Source: Nocardia sp. alder85J (GTDB lineage Bacteria > Actinomycetota > Actinomycetes > Mycobacteriales > Mycobacteriaceae). From it: a stretch of DNA of 64,000 nt. The notes beneath the pieces were generated by a model. It was not told where the DNA came from, ran no database searches, and worked only from the letters and a program-made list of their open reading frames with translations. The stretch lies in NCBI RefSeq assembly GCF_020176955.2, contig NZ_JAIUCZ020000005.1, positions 434,001 through 498,000 on the forward strand. The letters run 5' to 3'. Below are positions 7,219-15,283 of this stretch, piece by piece. The position numbers and the translations under genes were made by a program. Positions within the stretch are counted from its first letter, which is position 1, and every line of letters begins with the position of its first letter.

Positions 7219-8622
7219 CTACCCCACCGGCACCGCCCGGGCGGCGGATTCGGGAGTCCGGGCGCGGCGGTGGAACAGCCCGAAGACCAGAACTGCGGCG
7301 ACGAGACCCACCCCGGCCGCCACGGTCACCGCGGCGTCCAGCCCGGAGACGAACTGTGACAACGGGATCCGGCGATCCGCACCGGCCCTGCCGCGGAACA
7401 CCGTGCCCAGCATCGCGACTCCCAGCGCCAGGCCGAGCTGCCGGGTGGTGTTGACCGCGCCCGCGGCGATGCCGCTCTGCTGCGGCGGTACCGCCGCCAT
7501 GCCGACCGAGACCAGCGACGGGGCCATCACGCCGACCCCGATGCCGATCACCGTGAAGCCCGCGAGCAGGGCGGTCCAGGTCGATCCGGCGTCGATCATC
7601 GTGAGCAGCGCACTGCCCGCGCCGATCACCGCCAGGCCGCCGCCGATGGTCCACTTCGGCGCGAGTTCGTGCAGGAAACGGCTGTACAGGGCGGCCACCA
7701 GGAATGCCGTCACCGCCAGCGGCAGCATCGCCAGCCCCGCCTGCAACGGCGACAACCGCAGCTGCTGTTGCAGCCACAGCGACACCAGCGGAGTACTGGC
7801 GAAGGCCGCGAAGTTGAAGGCCGCCGCGGCGACCAGGGTCGCGGTGAACGCCCGGTTGCGCAACAGCACGAGCGGGAACATCGCAGTGGCACTGCGGCTT
7901 TCGATCAGCACGAAGACCACCGTGGCCAGCGCGCCGCCACCCAGCGTCAGCAGCGCGGAAGTGTCGGACCAGCCGTGCTCGCCGCCCCGGATGATGCCGT
8001 AGGTGAGCGCGGTCGCCCCCACCGCGAACGCCGACATGCCCGGCACGTCGACGCCGGTTCCCGGCCGTCGCGGCGAGGCGGCGAACACCACGGCCGACAG
8101 CCCGATCGCCAGCGCCGCGATCGGCAGGTTCACCAGGAAGATCCAGCGCCAGGACAGCAGATCGGTCAGCGCGCCGCCGAGCACCACGCCGATGCCGGCC
8201 GCCGCGCCCGCCACCGCACCCCAGGCGCCGAACGCGATGCCCCGGTCACGGCCGGTATAGGTCAGATGCAGCAGCGACAGGGTGGTCGCCAGCATCGCGG
8301 CGCCGCCGACGCCCTGGACGACGCGGGCGGCCACCAGCACCGCCGACGACTGCGCGAGTCCGCACGCCAGCGAGGCCACCGCGAACACGGCCAGCCCGGC
8401 CAGATAGACCGGCTTCGCACCCAGCCGATCGGCCAGCGAGCCGAGCACCAGTAGCAGCGCCGCCAGGGCCAGGGCGTATCCGTCGATCACCCACTGCAAT
8501 CCGGACAGGCCGGTGCCGAGATCGGCGGCGATGGCGGGCAGGGCGACGTTCACGATGGTGATGTCGATGAGCAGGATCAGCGTGCCCAGACACGCCGCGA
8601 ACAAGGGGAGCCATCTCCGCAC
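7219..8622 (-). CDS. MFS drug exporter, DHA2 (14-helix) family
   Basis: A 467-aa major-facilitator protein of the EmrB/QacA type. Helix 1 carries the family motif DITIVNVALPAIAADLG, the loop 2-3 motif is LGSLADRLGAKPV, and the helix 5 motif C region is WGAVAGAAAGIGVVLGG. A proton-coupled multidrug or metabolite exporter is expected. I chose GTG 8620-8622 because a GGAGG sits 5 nt upstream; an ATG further up (8679) lacks one. It is divergent from a two-domain Lrp-type regulator with an 89-117 bp shared promoter region, so that regulator likely controls it. Confidence 0.88.
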   Translation of the reverse strand: MRRWLPLFAACLGTLILLIDITIVNVALPAIAADLGTGLSGLQWVIDGYALALAALLLVLGSLADRLGAKPVYLAGLAVFAVASLACGLAQSSAVLVAARVVQGVGGAAMLATTLSLLHLTYTGRDRGIAFGAWGAVAGAAAGIGVVLGGALTDLLSWRWIFLVNLPIAALAIGLSAVVFAASPRRPGTGVDVPGMSAFAVGATALTYGIIRGGEHGWSDTSALLTLGGGALATVVFVLIESRSATAMFPLVLLRNRAFTATLVAAAAFNFAAFASTPLVSLWLQQQLRLSPLQAGLAMLPLAVTAFLVAALYSRFLHELAPKWTIGGGLAVIGAGSALLTMIDAGSTWTALLAGFTVIGIGVGVMAPSLVSVGMAAVPPQQSGIAAGAVNTTRQLGLALGVAMLGTVFRGRAGADRRIPLSQFVSGLDAAVTVAAGVGLVAAVLVFGLFHRRARTPESAARAVPVG

Positions 8623-8701
8623 GAAAACCTCCGGAATCGGGACCGGCCACATGCCGGGTCGAGGGATATCGACACCCAAGGTTCCGGGATGCTTGAATAT
8701 C

Positions 8702-8729
8702 CACCCAGTCGTTGCGCGATATGTGGGTG
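8702..8729. promoter_or_regulatory. Candidate Lrp-type operator between exporter and regulator
   Basis: The inverted half-sites CACCCA (8702-8707) and TGGGTG (8724-8729) are separated by 16 bp in the short divergent region. The right half overlaps possible starts of the regulator. This is a plausible autoregulatory site, but the arms are short. Confidence 0.35.
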
Positions 8730-8738
8730 ATTCCTCCG

Positions 8739-9788
8739 ATGGATGCCGAGAAGGATAGCGAATCCTCCGTGCTGGATCTGCTCGACAAGCAGATCGTGCA
8801 CGGCCTCGCCACCGATCCGCGGATCTCGTTCGCGCGGCTCGGCGCGATCCTCGGTGTCTCCGAACAGACCGCCGCCCGGCGCTACCAGGCGCTGCGGCGG
8901 CGCGGCATGATCCACATCGCGGGCCTGGTCGACACGGTGCCGCTGGGCAGTCCGAGCTGGATGCTGCGGTTGCAGTCGACGCCGGACAAGGCGCTGCGGC
9001 TGGCCGAGGCCCTGACCCGGCTGCCCGACGTGGCCTGGGTGCAGTTGCTGTCCACCGGTTCCGAGGTGACCTGTGTCAGCCGGCCGCGCACCCTGGAGCA
9101 GCGGGATCGGCTGTTGCTCGACACCCTGCCACGGGCCAGTCAGGTGACCGGGATGATCGCGCACGAGATCATCCACCGCTTCCCGCTGGACGAGGAGTGG
9201 CCGCGCTACGGCCGGCTGCTGACCCCGGACCAGCGGCGCGAGCTGGGGTCCAGCCGGCGGTCGAAGCCCGACCGCATCGGTCCCGACCCGGCGGTGGACC
9301 TGTCGGCCGACGAGACCCTGCTGGCCGCGCTGGCCCGCGACGGACGCGCCTCGTACGCCCGGCTCGCCACCGAAACCGGTTGGAGCGCAGTGCGAGTCGC
9401 GCGCCGCATGGCCGAGTTGACGCAGGCGGGGGTGCTGTATCTGGACGTCGATTTCGCCATCGAGCGGATGGGATACGCCGTGCGCGCGTCCCTCTGGCTG
9501 CGGACCCGGCCCACCGATCTGCACGCGGTCGGCGTGGCGATCGCCGGTTTTCCGGAGACGGCCTTCGTGGCGGCGACCACCGGGCCGACGAACATCGTGG
9601 CCTCCATCGTCTGCCGGGACACCGCGCATCTGTACCGGTATCTCACCGAGCGGCTGGGCGCGCTGGACGGCATCGCCGGCGTGGAGGTCACCCCCACCCT
9701 GCGGGTGCTGAAACAGGCGCAGTCCATGCTGCTGCCCACCGATCGGATCGCCCCGGCGGCCCCGATGTCCCCGGCCGGCCGCGGGTAG
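8739..9788 (+). CDS. Double-length Lrp/AsnC family transcriptional regulator
   Basis: About 349 aa, twice the usual Lrp size. Two winged-helix DNA-binding domains are visible, at roughly 8-60 (LLDKQIVHGLATDPRISFARL ...) and 190-245 (LLAALARDGRASYARLATETG). Each is followed by a RAM-like ligand-binding region, the second ending GVEVTPTLRVLKQAQ. This fused Lrp-Lrp architecture is common in actinobacteria. In-frame alternative starts at 8712 (TTG) and 8721 (ATG) exist, and none has a clear ribosome-binding site. Divergence from the exporter suggests local control, probably in response to an amino-acid-like ligand. Confidence 0.85.
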   Translation: MDAEKDSESSVLDLLDKQIVHGLATDPRISFARLGAILGVSEQTAARRYQALRRRGMIHIAGLVDTVPLGSPSWMLRLQSTPDKALRLAEALTRLPDVAWVQLLSTGSEVTCVSRPRTLEQRDRLLLDTLPRASQVTGMIAHEIIHRFPLDEEWPRYGRLLTPDQRRELGSSRRSKPDRIGPDPAVDLSADETLLAALARDGRASYARLATETGWSAVRVARRMAELTQAGVLYLDVDFAIERMGYAVRASLWLRTRPTDLHAVGVAIAGFPETAFVAATTGPTNIVASIVCRDTAHLYRYLTERLGALDGIAGVEVTPTLRVLKQAQSMLLPTDRIAPAAPMSPAGRG

Positions 9789-9837
9789 CACCCGGGTTGC
9801 CCGGTGATTTCCCGTATCGCGGGGCGCGTCGCTTGCC

Positions 9838-9853
9838 TCGAACAGATGTTCGT
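9838..9853 (+). promoter_or_regulatory. LexA-binding SOS box of recA
   Basis: TCGAAC-AGAT-GTTCGT matches the actinobacterial SOS consensus TCGAAC-N4-GTTCGA in all but the last base. It lies 91 bp before the recA ATG and 20 bp before the second, LexA-independent promoter motif. Confidence 0.9.
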
Positions 9854-9872
9854 CTAAGCTGGCCGCCAGAAC

Positions 9873-9895
9873 TTGTCGGTGCCACCGGCTAGCGT
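9873..9895 (+). promoter_or_regulatory. RecA-NDp (PafBC-type) DNA-damage promoter of recA
   Basis: TTGTCGGTG at 9873-9881, 8 nt, then TAGCGT at 9890-9895. This fits the published mycobacterial RecA-NDp consensus TTGTCRGTG-N8-TAnnnT exactly. That motif drives LexA-independent damage induction through the activator PafBC. The predicted transcript start is near 9902, giving a leader of about 42 nt. Confidence 0.88.
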
Positions 9896-9943
9896 GGGCG
9901 GCAACCAGACTCCAGACCCACCAGTCGAAAAGGGGATCAGACG

Positions 9944-10987
9944 ATGCCACCACAGGCCTACGACCGCGACAAGGCCCTCGAGCTGGCGCTCGCCCAGGTC
10001 GAGAAGAGCTTCGGCAAGGGCGCGGTCATGCGCCTGGGCGAAGAGGCGCGCCAGCCCATCTCGGTGATCCCCACCGGTTCCATCGCACTGGATGTGGCGC
10101 TGGGCATCGGCGGCCTGCCGCGCGGCCGCATCGTCGAGATCTACGGTCCGGAATCCTCGGGTAAGACCACCGTCGCCCTGCACGCGGTCGCCAACGCCCA
10201 GGCCAACGGCGGTGTCGCGGCCTTCATCGACGCCGAGCACGCGCTCGACCCCGACTATGCCGCCAAACTCGGCGTCGACACCGACGCCCTGCTGGTCTCC
10301 CAGCCCGACACCGGTGAGCAGGCCCTCGAGATCGCCGACATGCTGATCCGTTCCGGCGCGCTCGACATCATCGTCATCGACTCGGTGGCCGCCCTGGTCC
10401 CCCGCGCCGAGATCGAGGGCGAGATGGGCGACAGCCACGTCGGCCTCCAGGCCCGCCTCATGAGCCAGGCGCTCCGCAAGATCACCAGCGCGCTGAACAA
10501 TTCGGGCACCACCGCCATCTTCATCAACCAGCTGCGCGAGAAGATCGGCGTCATGTTCGGCTCGCCCGAGACCACCACCGGCGGTAAGGCACTGAAGTTC
10601 TACGCCTCGGTCCGCTTGGACGTGCGCCGCATCGAGACCCTCAAGGACGGTACCGACGCGGTCGGCAACCGCACCCGGGTCAAGGTCGTCAAGAACAAGG
10701 TGAGCCCGCCGTTCAAGCAGGCCGAGTTCGACATCCTGTACGGGTTCGGCATCTCCAAGGAGGGCTCGATCATCGATATGGGTGTCGAGCACGGATTCAT
10801 CCGGAAGTCCGGCTCCTGGTACACCTACGAGGGCGACCAGCTCGGCCAGGGCAAGGAAAACGCACGAAAGTTCCTGCTGGAGAACACCGACGTGCGCGAC
10901 GAGGTCGAGAAGAAGATCAAGGAGAAGCTCGGTATCGGTGCGGATGTCACCGCAGACGCGGGCGTGGAGGCGCCCGTCGACTTCTGA
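9944..10987 (+). CDS. recA: Recombinase RecA
   Basis: DNA strand-exchange ATPase and LexA co-protease, 347 aa, without an intein. Walker A is GPESSGKT at 68-75, with the LIVIDSVAALVPRAEIEGEMGD core (written IIVIDSVAALVP here), DNA loop NQLREKIGVMFGSPETT and the C-terminal acidic region. The start is supported by AAAAGGGGATCAG upstream. recX follows after 4 nt, so they form one operon. Regulation is by a LexA box plus a RecA-NDp promoter. In most actinobacteria a DUF3046 gene precedes recA; here that gene lies 6 kb downstream on the other strand. Confidence 0.98.
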   Translation: MPPQAYDRDKALELALAQVEKSFGKGAVMRLGEEARQPISVIPTGSIALDVALGIGGLPRGRIVEIYGPESSGKTTVALHAVANAQANGGVAAFIDAEHALDPDYAAKLGVDTDALLVSQPDTGEQALEIADMLIRSGALDIIVIDSVAALVPRAEIEGEMGDSHVGLQARLMSQALRKITSALNNSGTTAIFINQLREKIGVMFGSPETTTGGKALKFYASVRLDVRRIETLKDGTDAVGNRTRVKVVKNKVSPPFKQAEFDILYGFGISKEGSIIDMGVEHGFIRKSGSWYTYEGDQLGQGKENARKFLLENTDVRDEVEKKIKEKLGIGADVTADAGVEAPVDF

Positions 10988-10991
10988 GCCG

Positions 10992-13037
10992 ATGCCGCAC
11001 CGAGAAGCGCCGGAGCCACACCCCCTCCACGGCTCCGACGCGACTCGGCTCGACGCGGTCGAGCGGCTGCGCCGGCAGATAGAGCACCTGGAATCTGCCG
11101 ACGCCCGCTCGACCGGGTCCGAGCCACTGGGGGACCCCCGCCCGAAACGCATCCGCTCCACCCACCGCGCGAAACGAAAGCCCCACCCCGACTCCTCGAA
11201 CCCCGAACCATCCCAAGGCATCTGGCGCTCCGACAACGGCCCCCTCACCTCCACCTCGGAATCCGTTCCACAGCACCAGGAATGGAATGTGGAGGCGGCC
11301 CGGCGCGCCGAAGCGGCTCGGCAGGCCGAGACGGATCCACGGGCCGATAAGGTCCGGGAGAACGAGCGCCACCAGCAGGACGAGGCGGCTGTGCGAGCCG
11401 ACACGGACCCGCACGCCGAGACTGCCAGGCGAGCCGACACGGACCTGCATACCGAGGTAGACAGGCAGGCCGAGTTGGGTCGGTCGGTTGAAGCAGCGTC
11501 ACCGCGCAAAGCCGCTCGGCGAGACGAAACGAGTTCGTGGGACGAAGCGGCTCGGCCGAAGGTGATCGGCCGACAGCGCGAGCCGGGTCGGCGGGACGAG
11601 ACGACTCGGGAGACGGAGCTCGGATATCGGGGCGAGGTAGCGCAGCGGGCCGGGGCGGCGGAGTCGGACACCTGTGCACCCGAAGCGGAGCATGACGAAC
11701 GCCGAGGGCGGTCCGGTGGAAAGAACCGAGCCGAAGGCGGACCCGCGAAGCGTGGCGGCCGGCGGCGGGGTGGTGGCAATGCGGAGGCCGCACCCGGCGG
11801 AGGTACCGAGGCGCAAGCGAAAGAGGTGTGCCTGCGGCTGCTCACCGACCGTGCGCGCAGCCGGGCGGAGCTTGCGAAGAAGTTGGCGGACAAGGGTTTC
11901 ACCCCCGAGGTCGCCGACCGTGTGCTGGATCGGCTCACCGAGGTCGGCCTCCTCGACGACGCGGCGTTCGCCGAGCAGTGGGTCCATTCCCGGCACACCT
12001 ATTCGGGCCGAGGCAAGAGGGCCCTCGTACAAGAGCTGCGGCGCAAGGGAATTGCCGACACGGACGCGGAAGCCGCGCTGACGGCCATCACCCCCGACGA
12101 CGAGTACGCGCGAGCGATCGAGCTCGTCCGCGCCAAGCTGCGCACCCGGACCGGAACCCTCGACCGCGACAAGGCCGTTCAGCGCCTCGTCGCCATGCTC
12201 ATGCGACGCGGCTACAACCAGTCCACCGCCTATGCCGCTGTTATCGCCGAATTTCCCACCACCAGAGGACTTTTCGCCGACATCGACGCCGAGTCGGACG
12301 ACCGGGCCGGCACAGATGCCACTACCGAAACCCGTACCCGTACAGGTGCTGCCTCCGAAACCAGAACCGGCGCAGGTGCCACCACCGAAACCGGCACCCG
12401 AACAGACGCGGACGCCACTACCGAGACAGGCGACCCGGCTGGCGCGAGCACCGGAACCGGCGCGGGCGCCGGGAACCGGGCCGGGCGGCTGAATCGTGCT
12501 GTCCCTGCCCGATCGGCTGGGATCGATGCCGACGCCGCCGCCGACCTCGTGCGGCGCAAGCTCCGCACACTCTCGGCGGACCTCCCCCGGGACACCGTGC
12601 TGCGGCGGCTGGTCGGCATGCTGGCCCGGCGGGGGTACAACCAGTCCGCCGCCTACGCCCTCGTGAAAGCCGAACTGCAACAGGCTCGTACCGACGCGGA
12701 CGCCGCCGACCGCGATGGCGAGGTGGATCCGCCGCCACGCGGGACCTCACCCCGACGGCTGGAGTTCCACCGCGGCAAGACGATTCGGCAGGCTGCGACA
12801 CCCGACGAAGACGACGACCCGGACGCCGCGGCAGGTGACGACGAACGTGATCGCGCCGCCGAGCTGGTGCGCAAGAAACTCCGGACCATGTCGGCCGAGC
12901 TGCGGCGGGACAAGGCGGCTTCCCAATTGGTCGGCCTGCTCGCCCGCCGCGGCATCTCCTCCGCCACCGCGTATTCCGTGGTGTTCGACGAACTGAACCG
13001 CCGGGGCGAGGATTCCGGTGACCATCCCACCGATTGA
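10992..13037 (+). CDS. recX: Regulatory protein RecX, greatly enlarged (low-complexity N-terminus and triplicated C-terminal module)
   Basis: RecX caps and inhibits RecA filaments; typical members are 150-200 aa, this one 681 aa. Residues 1 to about 270 are charged low-complexity sequence with irregular Ala/Glu/Arg repeats (EAARRAEAARQAETDPRAD and variants). A complete canonical RecX follows at about 272-420 (CLRLLTDRARSRAELAKKL ... VLDRLTEVGLLDDAAFAEQW). Its last three-helix module (ELVRAKLRTRTG ... RGYNQSTAYAAV) then recurs at about 514-563 and 620-672. The linker at 421-510 consists of Thr-Glu-Thr/Gly-Ala repeats. The frame is open throughout and starts 4 nt after recA with no own promoter visible. 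Confidence 0.93.
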   Translation: MPHREAPEPHPLHGSDATRLDAVERLRRQIEHLESADARSTGSEPLGDPRPKRIRSTHRAKRKPHPDSSNPEPSQGIWRSDNGPLTSTSESVPQHQEWNVEAARRAEAARQAETDPRADKVRENERHQQDEAAVRADTDPHAETARRADTDLHTEVDRQAELGRSVEAASPRKAARRDETSSWDEAARPKVIGRQREPGRRDETTRETELGYRGEVAQRAGAAESDTCAPEAEHDERRGRSGGKNRAEGGPAKRGGRRRGGGNAEAAPGGGTEAQAKEVCLRLLTDRARSRAELAKKLADKGFTPEVADRVLDRLTEVGLLDDAAFAEQWVHSRHTYSGRGKRALVQELRRKGIADTDAEAALTAITPDDEYARAIELVRAKLRTRTGTLDRDKAVQRLVAMLMRRGYNQSTAYAAVIAEFPTTRGLFADIDAESDDRAGTDATTETRTRTGAASETRTGAGATTETGTRTDADATTETGDPAGASTGTGAGAGNRAGRLNRAVPARSAGIDADAAADLVRRKLRTLSADLPRDTVLRRLVGMLARRGYNQSAAYALVKAELQQARTDADAADRDGEVDPPPRGTSPRRLEFHRGKTIRQAATPDEDDDPDAAAGDDERDRAAELVRKKLRTMSAELRRDKAASQLVGLLARRGISSATAYSVVFDELNRRGEDSGDHPTD

Positions 13038-13055
13038 CCGAGCAGGAGCCTCTCG

Positions 13056-13424
13056 ATGCTGGACCACCTGGCCATCCAATGCGCCGACGTCACCGTCAGC
13101 GCCGCCTTCTACGACACCGTGCTGGCCACGATCGGCGGCGCCCGGCAGATGGATTTCGGGCCGGTCATCGGCTATGGCAGCACACCGAAACCCGACTTCT
13201 GGCTGGGCCCCAGCACCGGTGCGGATTTCCGCGAGTCGCACATCGCCTTCGCCGCGCCGGACCGCGCTGCCGTGCGCGCCTTCTTCGACGCCGCCGTTGC
13301 CACGGGGGCCGAGGTCCTGCACGAGCCCCGCCTCTGGCCCGAATACCACCCGACCTACTACGGCGCCTTCGTCCGCGACCCCGACGGCAACAACGTCGAA
13401 GCCGTCTGCCACACCCCGGAGTAG
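13056..13424 (+). CDS. Glyoxalase/VOC superfamily protein
   Basis: A 122-aa single vicinal-oxygen-chelate domain: LDHLAIQCADVTVSAAFYDTVL at the start (first metal-ligand His at residue 4), and a second half with HIAFAAPDRAAVRAFFDAAV, then AFVRDPDGNNVEAVCH ending in the typical metal-ligand Glu. It starts 18 nt after recX behind CAGGAG, so it may be read from the recA operon. The substrate cannot be deduced; members include bleomycin-binding, glyoxalase-like and dioxygenase-like proteins. Confidence 0.85.
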   Translation: MLDHLAIQCADVTVSAAFYDTVLATIGGARQMDFGPVIGYGSTPKPDFWLGPSTGADFRESHIAFAAPDRAAVRAFFDAAVATGAEVLHEPRLWPEYHPTYYGAFVRDPDGNNVEAVCHTPE

Positions 13425-13670
13425 CGCCCGAGGCAGTACCGCGCACCCTGGGGCAGCACTACAAGCAAGCGCTCGCCCCGGGGCAGCACGCCTACAGCAC
13501 CTCCGGCGATGCGGCCGAAAAGCTTCCGGCATCAGGTGGGCTGCGGCCCGTCGCCGACGGCCGGACCTCGCACACATCCGCGAAATCGCGCCCACCGGTG
13601 GCCGCGGCGGCCGGGGCACCCCCTCACCCTGGCTGTGAGGTCGGAGACGGGCCACCATCGGAAGGCGCGG

Positions 13671-14306
13671 TCACGCGGCCCCCACCGGAGTCGTCCGGGG
13701 TATCTGCCAGGCTTCGGCCAATCGCGACGGGTGCACTTGCACACCGTTGCCGAAGAATTCGCAGAACTTCATGATCAACGGATCCCAGCGCAACGGGTCG
13801 ATGTGCGTGGTACCGGGCACGATCAGGTGCTCGTCCACATGGGCGCGCAGCACCCGGACGGTGAGTGCGGTGGCGCGGTCGTCCGCGTCGAACGGCGCGG
13901 CCGACAGCAGTTCGCATTCCAGTTGTATCGGGCATTCGGCCACGCGGGGGGCGGCGACCAGATCCGCGGGCGCCGGGGTGAGCCGGGCGGCGCCGAACTT
14001 GTCCGGCTCGTACCGGTACCCCATCTCGATCCTGTGCGGCGACAAGGCCGGTGTGCCGGTCAGCAGTGCCAACCGGTCGACGGCGTCCACGTGGGCAGCG
14101 GCGGGCAGGTTGAGGACACATTCCTTCTCCCGCAACAGGTTCCGGGTGGTCTGTGAACCGGTGTTCATCCCGAGCATGCACTGATCGCCCAGCCACCACG
14201 CCGACGACATGGGTGCGAGATTCGCCGTGCCGTCTGGGTTGCGGGTACTGATCAGTACCACCGGCGTGCCGAAATAGAGGACCTTCAGGTCGATGTTCCG
14301 ATGCAT
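13671..14306 (-). CDS. Flavin reductase-like FMN-binding protein
   Basis: A 211-aa split-barrel flavoprotein of the flavin reductase-like family, recognised by LKVLYFGTPVVLISTRNPDGTANLAPMSSAWWLGD and the later region TTRNLLREKECVLNL. These proteins bind FMN and reduce flavins, or act on small substrates, with NAD(P)H. The ATG at 14304-14306 is preceded closely by GGAGG. The frame remains open 34 codons upstream without similarity. It stands alone on the minus strand, next to a pseudogene. Confidence 0.8.
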   Translation of the reverse strand: MHRNIDLKVLYFGTPVVLISTRNPDGTANLAPMSSAWWLGDQCMLGMNTGSQTTRNLLREKECVLNLPAAAHVDAVDRLALLTGTPALSPHRIEMGYRYEPDKFGAARLTPAPADLVAAPRVAECPIQLECELLSAAPFDADDRATALTVRVLRAHVDEHLIVPGTTHIDPLRWDPLIMKFCEFFGNGVQVHPSRLAEAWQIPRTTPVGAA

Positions 14307-14370
14307 GCCCTCCACTGTGCTGAGCCGCCGGACCCGGCGCTGGCGGGAAGCGGACCTCGCGTCCGTGCGG

Positions 14371-14820
14371 TCAGATCCCCGCGACGACCGCGGATGCGCA
14401 TTCGGCACGGCTGAGCGCGCGCAGCACCGCCACCTGCCCGTACCGCACCACCGCGAGCCGGGCCAGCAGGTCCAGTATCGGTTCGAACACGTGCGGGGCA
14501 GTGGCGGGGGTCGGGATGTCGGCGCCGAGAGCGAGATCGGCGGAATGCACGGCGATCTCCAGCAGCCTGGTCAGCGGGAAGTCGTCGAGCAGCATCGGCA
14601 GGCCGCCCGCGGTCGACACCACCCGATCGGCCGGTGCGGCGACCACCGGCGGCCGCTGGTCGGCCAGCGCCGATTCGACCCCGGCCACCAGTGCGGTGAC
14701 ACCGCCGCCTCGCTGCCGCGCCTGATCCGCACATTGCTCTCCGCATCCACCCCGTCGTGGAATGCCGCTGCGGCAGCGAAGAATTCGAGGACCGAACGTA
14801 GGCGAGCCGCCGATGGACGA
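14371..14820 (-). pseudogene. Decayed maleylpyruvate isomerase-type (DinB-like, mycothiol-dependent) gene
   Basis: The last 120 residues read as the C-terminal half of the mycothiol-dependent maleylpyruvate isomerase family (TALVAGVESALADQ, DFPLTRLLEIAVHSADLALG, then LLARLAVVRYGQVAVLRALS). Upstream the similarity switches to another frame (VLEFFAAAAAFHDGVDAES), so one frameshift lies near 14700. The N-terminal region with the metal site is missing, because the cupin gene begins at 14833. No start codon with a ribosome-binding site is visible. I read it as a truncated, frameshifted remnant. Confidence 0.6.
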
Positions 14821-14832
14821 CACGGTTCACCG

Positions 14833-15231
14833 TCAACGGTCTTCGAGCGCGTACCCGGCGGTCTCGGTGATGTGATCGGGGACGGCGTCGTGCCGGTCGC
14901 CGACGTTGGTGGTGCCGCTGGGCTCGAACAGCAGGATCGAGGCGCCGGTGGGGGCCGCCGGTCGGTGTTCGGTGCCGCGCGGGACCGAGAACACCGCGCC
15001 GGTCGGCAGGTGGACGGTGCGCTCCCCCGCGGGCTCGCGCATCGCGATCTCCAGGCGCCCGTCGAGCACCAGGAAGAATTCGTCGGTGTGTTCGTGGACG
15101 TGCCAGACGAATTCGCCGTGCAGTTTGGCGATGCGCACGTCGTAGTCGTTCACGCGGGTGACGATGTGCGGCTTCCAGAGGGCGTCGAAGGCGGCCAGGG
15201 CGGTGGCGAGGGCGATCGGTTCGGTGCTCAT
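14833..15231 (-). CDS. Cupin-domain protein
   Basis: A 132-aa single cupin barrel. The metal-binding motif 1 is visible as HVHEHTDEFFLVLDGRLEI (two His and a Glu), and motif 2 as VPRGTEHRP. Function is unknown; such small cupins include isomerases, dioxygenases and sugar-binding proteins. It is divergent from an AraC/DJ-1 regulator with only 52 bp between them, so it is the probable target of that regulator. Confidence 0.85.
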   Translation of the reverse strand: MSTEPIALATALAAFDALWKPHIVTRVNDYDVRIAKLHGEFVWHVHEHTDEFFLVLDGRLEIAMREPAGERTVHLPTGAVFSVPRGTEHRPAAPTGASILLFEPSGTTNVGDRHDAVPDHITETAGYALEDR

Positions 15232-15248
15232 GGGAGCATCCTGGCCGG

Positions 15249-15277
15249 TTGCCCGGGGTCGCCGTGAGTGCTAGGAA
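15249..15277 (+). promoter_or_regulatory. Promoter of the GlxA-type regulator; leaderless transcript predicted
   Basis: TTGCCC at 15249-15254, 17 nt, then TAGGAA at 15272-15277. The ATG of the downstream gene is at 15284, 7 nt after the -10 box, exactly where transcription should start. Confidence 0.5.
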
Positions 15278-15283
15278 TCGCAT

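Noticed and set aside
9944..10987. Intein in RecA, as in Mycobacterium tuberculosis
   Set aside because: The frame is 347 codons and uninterrupted, and all RecA motifs are contiguous.
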